Shown: positions 58,374 through 64,000 of the stretch, one piece after another
Position numbering within the stretch: the first letter of the stretch is position 1
Layout of the letters: every line of letters begins with the position of its first letter
NCBI GenBank assembly: GCA_910588235.1
Contig: CAJUOQ010000004.1
Location: 1 to 64,000, forward strand
Length of the DNA: 64,000 bases
Source of the DNA: an uncultured Atopostipes sp.
GTDB taxonomy: Bacteria; Bacillota; Bacilli; Lactobacillales; Carnobacteriaceae_A
Reading direction: 5' to 3'
The notes under the pieces: model-generated
Told to the model about the DNA's origin: nothing
The model's input: only the letters and a program-made list of their open reading frames with translations
Database searches by the model: none
Program-made: the position numbers and the translations under genes

Positions 58374-59597
58374 ATGGTAGATATAAAACCACAAGAAGTC
58401 GATGAGGTCATCGATTGGCTTTCTAATATTTCTGTAGAAGGGCCAGGAGTTACCCGATTATTATATAGCGCACAATGGATTGAAGCTCAAAATTCTTTAA
58501 AAGAGAAATTTGAAGAATTGGGCATGAAAGTTGAATTTGATGCAGTAGGTAACTTATTTGCAACAATCGAAGGAACGGAAGAACCTGAAAAAATTGTTGC
58601 GACCGGTTCCCACATTGACACGGTCGTAGAAGGTGGCCGCTTTGATGGTCAGCTGGGCGTGATGGGCGGTTATTTAGCTGTTAAAAACTTAATTGAAACA
58701 AAAGGAAAACCTAAAAAATCCTTGCAAGTTATTTCAATGGCTGAAGAAGAAGGTTCACGTTTCCCGTACGCTTTCTGGGGGTCGAAAAACATTTTCGGCT
58801 TAGCAAAACGCGAAGAAGTCGAAGAAATCGCAGATACGGAAGGTATTCGTTTTGTGGATGCAATGCGTGAAGCTGGCTTTGATTTCTTAGAAGATGGACC
58901 AAAACATAATGAATTGGAAGCTTTTATTGAATTACACATTGAGCAAGGAAACTTCTTAGAGGCTGAAAATAAAGCTGTAGGAGTCGTTAATGGGATCGCT
59001 GGACAAAAACGTTATGACGTTGTCCTTAAAGGTGAAGCAAACCATGCGGGAACAACCTTAATGGAATATCGAAAAGATACAGTTGAAGCGATGTCACGTA
59101 TGATTGTGAATGGAATTGATAAAGCAAAAGCTGAAGGCGACCCTCTTGTATTAACTTTTGGTCGTGTAGATCCTATTCCAAATACAGTAAACGTTGTCCC
59201 AGGAGAAGTATCTTTCTCTATTGACTGCCGTCACACAGACCAAGCAGCACTAAATGATTTTACAGAAGAACTAGAAAATGACATGAAGCAAATTGCTTCA
59301 GATATGGGAATTGAAATCGATATTAACCAGTGGATGGACGAAGCGCCAACACCAATGAACGATAAAATTATCCATACAATTGAAGAAGTCTGTAAAGAAA
59401 AAGAACTGGACTATAAAGTAATGCATTCAGGCGCCGGCCATGATGCACAAATCTTTGCAACTTATGTGCCAACCGGGATGATTTTTGTTCCTTCAATTAA
59501 AGGAATTAGTCATAACCCAGAAGAGCACACGGAAACACCAGATCTTGTACAAGGTATTGAAGCACTAAAAAGTAGTTTGGAGAAACTAGCTTATTAA
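58374..59597 (+). CDS. allC: Allantoate amidohydrolase
   Basis: Hydrolyses allantoate to (S)-ureidoglycine, CO2 and ammonia. The 407-aa M20-family metalloenzyme has metal ligands H80 (GSHIDTV), D91 (RFDGQLGV), the E124-E126 cluster (SMAEEEGSRF), H188 (ELHIEQG) and the C-terminal His in SGAGHDAQ (about 365). EEGSRFPYAFWGSKNIFG and YRKDTVEAMSRM are typical of AllC and its carbamoylase relatives. AAGGAGGAAA precedes the ATG. It opens the operon allC-MFS-NCS1-allB. Confidence 0.92.
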   Translation: MVDIKPQEVDEVIDWLSNISVEGPGVTRLLYSAQWIEAQNSLKEKFEELGMKVEFDAVGNLFATIEGTEEPEKIVATGSHIDTVVEGGRFDGQLGVMGGYLAVKNLIETKGKPKKSLQVISMAEEEGSRFPYAFWGSKNIFGLAKREEVEEIADTEGIRFVDAMREAGFDFLEDGPKHNELEAFIELHIEQGNFLEAENKAVGVVNGIAGQKRYDVVLKGEANHAGTTLMEYRKDTVEAMSRMIVNGIDKAKAEGDPLVLTFGRVDPIPNTVNVVPGEVSFSIDCRHTDQAALNDFTEELENDMKQIASDMGIEIDINQWMDEAPTPMNDKIIHTIEEVCKEKELDYKVMHSGAGHDAQIFATYVPTGMIFVPSIKGISHNPEEHTETPDLVQGIEALKSSLEKLAY

Positions 59598-59616
59598 TTA
59601 AAAAAAGTAGGAGTAG

Positions 59617-60906
59617 ATGATTAGAATGACTGAAACAAAACAAAAAAGTATTTACCCGCCGGATTATTGGAAGCGAATTGTTTTTACGTTCTTCCTCGGG
59701 TGGGTCGTTATCTGGATTTACCGAGCGATGTTATCACCTGTTTATGGTGAAATTCAACAAACAATTGGCCCGCAATCGAATACAGCGATGGGTACCATTG
59801 CATCGATGTATTTCTTTGGATATACAGCGTTACAAATTCCATCAGGTATTTTAGTGGATAAGTTAGGACAAAAGAAAGTTTTAATCCCTGGATTTATTGT
59901 TTTTGCGCTAGGGGTTGCTTCGGTCGGATTTGCCAGTAACCTTACGATGATTTACGTCGGATCTGTCCTTTCTGGGATTGGATGTGGCTCGTACTATGGA
60001 GCAGCATTCTCGATGACAACGGAACATGTTCCTGAAGATAAAAAAGGTGTAGGAACAGCGATCGTTAACTCAGGATCAGCAGTAGGTATGATCTTAGGGA
60101 TGACCGGTTCATCTTTTGTCGTAAAAACTTTAGGTATGCCGTGGCAAGTAATGACAGCTATTTCTGCAGTACTCATTGTTATTTTAATTGTATGGTTTGC
60201 AGTAATGTTGATCAATCCTGAGAAAGAAAAAGCCGCTCATGCAGTAGAAACAGAAGAAGAAGAACCTGTTGAGACCTACGAAGCAGCTGAAGAAGCTGTC
60301 GAATCGAAAGGTAGTGTGTTTAGACCAGCTTTAGTTTCTGCTTATGTTCTGTATTTTACAACTTGTTATGCTTATTATTTAATTGTCACTTGGTTACCTG
60401 ATTTCTTAGCATCAGAACGTGGAATTGAAGGAACAATGATTGGATTTATTACATCGATGATTGCTGTAACAGCTATTCCAGGTGCATTATATTTCTCACG
60501 TAAGTCAGACAAACCAGGCACATCAAAGACAAAAATTATTGTTCTGCTTTCTTTAGCAGCCTTTGTTTTAGTCGCATTATCAATGTTCGCACCGGGTGAA
60601 ATTTCCTTATCTATTATCTTGTTATTATATGGATTCTTAGGAAAAATGGCGGTTGACCCAGTATTAATTTCACATCTCTCTGATATGGCCGATGATGGAA
60701 AAGTGGCTTCTACATTAGGAATCTTCAACTTTTTCGGAATGGCATCATCAGTGGTAGCACCGGTATTAACAGGACTTATTATTGACACAACAGGTTCAGG
60801 AGAATGGGGCTTTTATATAGGTGCTTTCTTCTTAATCGTAGGTACAGTAGTTTTCTATTTAGGAAACAGAAATACAGGAACAGGACAGTTAGCAAAAGAA
60901 TCTTAA
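59617..60906 (+). CDS. MFS transporter in the allantoin operon
   Basis: A 429-aa carrier with 12 predicted helices. The loop between helices 2 and 3 reads GILVDKLGQKK (the MFS G-x-x-x-D-R/K-x-G-R/K motif), and a long acidic central loop (EKEKAAHAVETEEEEPVETYEAAEEAVESKG, about 204-232) separates the halves. It resembles anion:cation symporters for organic anions (ACS group), fitting uptake of a ureide such as allantoate or ureidoglycolate. ATG 59617 sits very close to GTAGGAG; ATG 59626 is the alternative. Confidence 0.85.
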   Translation: MIRMTETKQKSIYPPDYWKRIVFTFFLGWVVIWIYRAMLSPVYGEIQQTIGPQSNTAMGTIASMYFFGYTALQIPSGILVDKLGQKKVLIPGFIVFALGVASVGFASNLTMIYVGSVLSGIGCGSYYGAAFSMTTEHVPEDKKGVGTAIVNSGSAVGMILGMTGSSFVVKTLGMPWQVMTAISAVLIVILIVWFAVMLINPEKEKAAHAVETEEEEPVETYEAAEEAVESKGSVFRPALVSAYVLYFTTCYAYYLIVTWLPDFLASERGIEGTMIGFITSMIAVTAIPGALYFSRKSDKPGTSKTKIIVLLSLAAFVLVALSMFAPGEISLSIILLLYGFLGKMAVDPVLISHLSDMADDGKVASTLGIFNFFGMASSVVAPVLTGLIIDTTGSGEWGFYIGAFFLIVGTVVFYLGNRNTGTGQLAKES

Positions 60907-60922
60907 GTTGAGGTGACTTCTT

Positions 60923-62428
60923 GTGAAAAAAGAGGCTATATCTGTTACACATGAAGAGATCGAAGAGTTTAGGGAACGTGGTTATGAAAATGAGGACGTC
61001 CTTCCAAAACCGAAAGAAAAACGAAATACAAGTACGAAGAATTTCTTTACACTATGGATGGGTTCTATTCATAATATCCCGAATTACGCAGCGGTTGGAG
61101 GCTTTCTATTACTCGGATTATCCCCTTTCCAAGTCATGTTAGCCATTGCTATTAGTGGAATAATTGTGGCTCTTTTTATGAGTTATAATGGACGTGCAGG
61201 AGCTTCTTATGGTATTCCATTTTCTATGCATTTACGTTCAACGTATGGCAACATTGGAGCAAAACTGCCCGGATTCTTACGTGGAGTAGTCGCAGCCATT
61301 GCATGGTTTAGTTTGCAGACTTACACAGGATCCGCTGCATTATTAATTCTAATTGGTAAGATATGGCCAGGATTTTTGGAAATCGGAAATGGGATGGAGA
61401 TATTAGGTATCACCATCCCAGGTCTGATTACCTTCTTAGTATTCTGGTTAATGAATATAGCGATTGGTTTTGGTGGGGGAGACACGTTGAATCGATTCAC
61501 AGGTATTTTGACTCCGATTATTTATATTGTATTTGGAGCGATGAGTATTTGGGCGATTCGAGTAGGCGGTGGCTTACAAAATATTATGACTTACTCGTTA
61601 AATGTGGACACGAATTATAACACACTATTTGCGATGTTAATCGTTATATCATCTGTTTTAGCTGTTTGGGCAGCGCCAGGTGTAAGCGTATCCGACTTCA
61701 CGCAAAATGCAAAATCGAATGAAGATCAAACCAAAGGACAAATTAGTGGTTTAGCAGTTGGTTATTTAGTCTTTGCTTTTATGAGTGTCGTGATTTTAAT
61801 TGGAGGATCACTCCATTTTAATGGACAGGAAAATGATGTTTTAGATATTATTAATAAGTGGGATTCTTTATCAGCCATCATTATTTCAACTCTTGTCTTT
61901 TTATCAACGACAATATCGACAAATGCAACTGGTAACATCATTCCGGCGGCTTATCAGTTAAGCGCTCTCTTTCCGAAAAAGATTAATTACCAACGAGGTG
62001 TTCTACTCGCTGGAATCATTAGTATTTTCATTTTACCTTGGAAATTTATGGGTGAAGGCGGTGCGATTATTACTTTCCTAAACTTGATTGGTGCACTTTT
62101 AGGACCAGTTGGTGGGGTAATGATTGCTCATTATTATTTCGTGAAGAAGCGATATATTAATTTAGATGAATTGTATATGGATGAAGACAGTGAAGAAGGA
62201 CGAGAGAGTAAATATTATGGAATCAATGGACATGCTTATATAGCAACACTAGGTGGTCTGTTTATTGTGCTTGCCGGACAATTCATTCCTAGTTTAAGTG
62301 TTATTTCGGATATCTCTTGGATTGCTGGTTTTGTAATCGCTGTCGTGATTTATTTATTCTTAGTGAAGTTTTTCCCGAAAGAATATATTACAGGAATTAC
62401 TTTAGAAGATGAAACCGATGCGAAATAG
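60923..62428 (+). CDS. pucI: NCS1-family permease (allantoin/cytosine type)
   Basis: A 501-aa carrier with 12 predicted helices and the NCS1 signature NTSTKNFFTLWMGSIHNIPNYAAVGGFLLLGLSPFQ near the N-terminus, plus GRAGASYGIPFSMHLRSTYG (about 91-110). PucI/AllP-type proteins of this family bring allantoin into the cell. GTG 60923 follows GAGGTGAC. It lies 16 bp after the MFS gene and 69 bp before allB, so allantoin import is the natural inference. Symbol by context; the substrate is not proven. Confidence 0.87.
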   Translation: MKKEAISVTHEEIEEFRERGYENEDVLPKPKEKRNTSTKNFFTLWMGSIHNIPNYAAVGGFLLLGLSPFQVMLAIAISGIIVALFMSYNGRAGASYGIPFSMHLRSTYGNIGAKLPGFLRGVVAAIAWFSLQTYTGSAALLILIGKIWPGFLEIGNGMEILGITIPGLITFLVFWLMNIAIGFGGGDTLNRFTGILTPIIYIVFGAMSIWAIRVGGGLQNIMTYSLNVDTNYNTLFAMLIVISSVLAVWAAPGVSVSDFTQNAKSNEDQTKGQISGLAVGYLVFAFMSVVILIGGSLHFNGQENDVLDIINKWDSLSAIIISTLVFLSTTISTNATGNIIPAAYQLSALFPKKINYQRGVLLAGIISIFILPWKFMGEGGAIITFLNLIGALLGPVGGVMIAHYYFVKKRYINLDELYMDEDSEEGRESKYYGINGHAYIATLGGLFIVLAGQFIPSLSVISDISWIAGFVIAVVIYLFLVKFFPKEYITGITLEDETDAK

Positions 62429-62497
62429 GTATAAAATAGAGTAAGAGATCGTCGTTAAATGATCTAAAAAAATATAGCAATAGAAAGGGCGAAAAAA

Positions 62498-63859
62498 ATG
62501 AACGACTTAGTCATAAAGAATGGTTTAGTTATCTTAGACACCGGAGCAGTAAAAACCGATGTAGCTGTAAAGGATGAAAAAATTGTTGCGATTGGTGCTG
62601 ATTTAGAAGGAGAAAAAGAAATCGATGCTGAAGGATTAATCGTCAGCCCAGGAATGGTGGACGCCCATGTTCACATTACAGATCCAGGTGGTGGTTACCG
62701 AGATGAGTGGGAAGGTTATGTCACAGGAACAGCAGCAGCTGCCAAAGGTGGCGTGACTTCCTTTATAGAAATGCCACTCAACCAAGTACCAGCAACAGTC
62801 GATGCTGAAACTATTGACATTAAATACCAAGCAGGCGAAGGGAATTTACAAGCGGATGTGGCTTCTTTTGGAGGTTTAGTACCATTTAACCTAGACGGAG
62901 GTATCCAAGAGTTGGATGAAAAAGGTGTTGCTGCTTATAAAGCATTTCTGGCGACAGCGGGAGACCGTTCGATTGAAGGAGACTTCCAAAACGTCGATGA
63001 TTACTCCTTGCTTGAGGGAATGCGTCAAATAGCGGAAACAGGAAAAGTATTAGCTCTTCATGCGGAAAATGCGGCTATTACTGACCGCTTAGGCGACATT
63101 GCTTATGAAAATGGCGAAAAAGACTTCCAAGCATATGTAGATAGTCGTCCAGAAATTACGGAAATTGAACCGATTCAACGAGCCATTACTTTCGCGGAAG
63201 AAACAGGTTGCCGAATTCATATTTGTCACGTTGCGACTCCAAGAGGGGTTGAAGTGATTAAAGAAGCACGAGACCGTGGAGTCGATGTGACAGCTGAAAC
63301 TTGTACACATTATCTCTACTTTACGACCGATGAGTTGGATGCGATTGGTCCAGTGGTTAAATGTTCACCACCAATCCGTGACCAAGAAGCACAAGACGGC
63401 TTGTGGGAACAAGTCATCAATGGCGATATTGATTTTGTGACCTCTGACCACTCACCTTCAACACCCGATTTAAAAGATACAGATAATGTATTTGAAGCTT
63501 GGGGCGGAATTGCAGGACTTCAAAATAACGTCGATATCTTATTTGACGAAGGGGTTCAAAAACGTGGCATGTCTCTTACACGTTTTGCTGAAATTATCGC
63601 AAGTAGACCCGCAGAATTGTATGAGTTAGAAGGAAAAGGACATATTAGTATCGGTTACGATGCAGACTTTGTTCTAATTCAACCAGACAAACCTTATACT
63701 TTAGAAGCGGAAGATTTAGAATATCGTAACAAGATGAGTCCATATATTGGTCAAGAGATCGGCGCGCAAGTCGTCCAAACGATCTTACGTGGAGAAACCG
63801 TCTACGCACAAGATGAAGGGGTCTCTAAAGACTATATTGGAAAATTCATTAAAAAATAA
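62498..63859 (+). CDS. allB: Allantoinase
   Basis: Opens the allantoin ring to allantoate. The 453-aa amidohydrolase has binuclear-metal ligands H57 and H59 (DAHVHITDPG), carboxylated Lys148 (AAYKAFLATAGD), H188 (LALHAENAAI), H244 (HICHVAT) and D317 (VTSDHSPS). The SDHSPSTPDLK and WGGIAGLQN segments separate allantoinase from hydantoinase and dihydroorotase. AAAGGGCG precedes the ATG. It is last in the operon and is followed by a strong terminator. Confidence 0.96.
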   Translation: MNDLVIKNGLVILDTGAVKTDVAVKDEKIVAIGADLEGEKEIDAEGLIVSPGMVDAHVHITDPGGGYRDEWEGYVTGTAAAAKGGVTSFIEMPLNQVPATVDAETIDIKYQAGEGNLQADVASFGGLVPFNLDGGIQELDEKGVAAYKAFLATAGDRSIEGDFQNVDDYSLLEGMRQIAETGKVLALHAENAAITDRLGDIAYENGEKDFQAYVDSRPEITEIEPIQRAITFAEETGCRIHICHVATPRGVEVIKEARDRGVDVTAETCTHYLYFTTDELDAIGPVVKCSPPIRDQEAQDGLWEQVINGDIDFVTSDHSPSTPDLKDTDNVFEAWGGIAGLQNNVDILFDEGVQKRGMSLTRFAEIIASRPAELYELEGKGHISIGYDADFVLIQPDKPYTLEAEDLEYRNKMSPYIGQEIGAQVVQTILRGETVYAQDEGVSKDYIGKFIKK

Positions 63860-63872
63860 AACTTAACTAAAT

Positions 63873-63925
63873 AAAAAGTATCCTTTTTAGAGAAAGCAAA
63901 AAATCTCTTAAAGGATACTTTTTTT
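63873..63925 (+). terminator. Terminator of the allC-allB operon
   Basis: AAAAAGTATCCTTT outer arm and AGAGA/TCTCT inner arm with complements, then seven T. Bases 63926-64000 hold nothing recognisable. Confidence 0.92.
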
Positions 63926-64000
63926 ATTTAAATATTTTTAATGATTTGAGACATTCAAAGCAGACAATTAAATCATTTTCATGTAGACTACACCTATAAA

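Noticed and set aside
60375..60788. 137-codon minus-strand ORF inside the MFS gene
   Set aside because: It is antisense to transmembrane codons and has no ribosome site or family resemblance.
1..64000. tRNA or rRNA genes, T-box leaders and common riboswitches
   Set aside because: I looked for CCA-ended cloverleaves, rRNA segments and T-box GGTGG-ACCGCG motifs in the gaps and saw none. Only the SRP RNA is convincing.

Overview
The window is a low-GC Gram-positive chromosome segment. It is densely packed, with short intergenic gaps that nearly all carry rho-independent terminators and AGGAGG-type ribosome sites. The gene set points to Lactobacillales, probably the Carnobacteriaceae/Enterococcaceae side: ctsR-clpC without mcsA/mcsB, a short-type SRP RNA, tadA/dnaX/ebfC/recR/tmk/yaaQ/holB/yabA/rsmI, acetolactate decarboxylase, a Rex-type site before an alcohol dehydrogenase, and PepF. 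The species cannot be fixed from the sequence alone.

Layout. 0-3.4 kb: CtsR repressor and ClpC ATPase behind a CtsR heptad-repeat operator. 3.6-8.7 kb: tadA, a YjbQ-family gene, a YhaQP-type ABC exporter, alsD and a Zn alcohol dehydrogenase. 8.8-17.8 kb: an orphan CofE-like ligase, a DUF1858 + DUF438/hemerythrin/PAS pair, a GNAT acetyltransferase, the SRP RNA gene, two tandem aldo/keto reductases, an aldehyde dehydrogenase and a double-domain PPK2 kinase. 18-26.7 kb: the conserved replication/recombination block dnaX-ebfC-recR ... tmk-yaaQ-holB-yabA-trmN6-yazA-rsmI, interrupted by a 40-bp repeat array, a VOC protein and a GNAT gene. 26.7-29.3 kb: an AT-rich ABC-transporter cassette with a broken peptide-sized ORF in front, then an acidic lipoprotein. 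29.4-36.3 kb: pepF, a YheO-type regulator, a cupin, an FAD/NAD(P) protein, a pyridoxal kinase and ytoQ. 36.6-41.3 kb: a thiol/sulfur redox island (trxB, glutaredoxin, ArsR-rhodanese fusion, rhodanese, GT8, glutathione-reductase-like enzyme). 41.4-49 kb: a heterodimeric ABC exporter, small genes, a second 40-bp repeat array and a YknXYZ/MacAB-like exporter. 49-52.5 kb: metallophosphatase, Tex and RidA. 52.8-63.9 kb: a ureide (allantoin) catabolic region: 2-hydroxyacid dehydrogenase, cupin, allE, allD, divergent PucR-type regulator, then allC, MFS carrier, NCS1 permease and allB.

How it works together. The 52-64 kb region imports allantoin (NCS1 permease), opens it (AllB), removes the first carbamoyl group (AllC), deaminates ureidoglycine (AllE) and oxidises ureidoglycolate (AllD). 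The downstream oxamate transcarbamylase/carbamate kinase genes and AllA are not in the window. The ADH, AKR, ALDH and AlsD genes handle fermentation carbonyls and redox balance. The trxB-gor island looks like a disulfide or persulfide response unit with its own regulator.

The most unusual non-coding signal is a family of 40-bp repeats with an internal inverted repeat. It forms exact-register tandem arrays at two intergenic sites 25 kb apart in opposite orientation, with a more degenerate relative of about 42-bp period near 14.5 kb.
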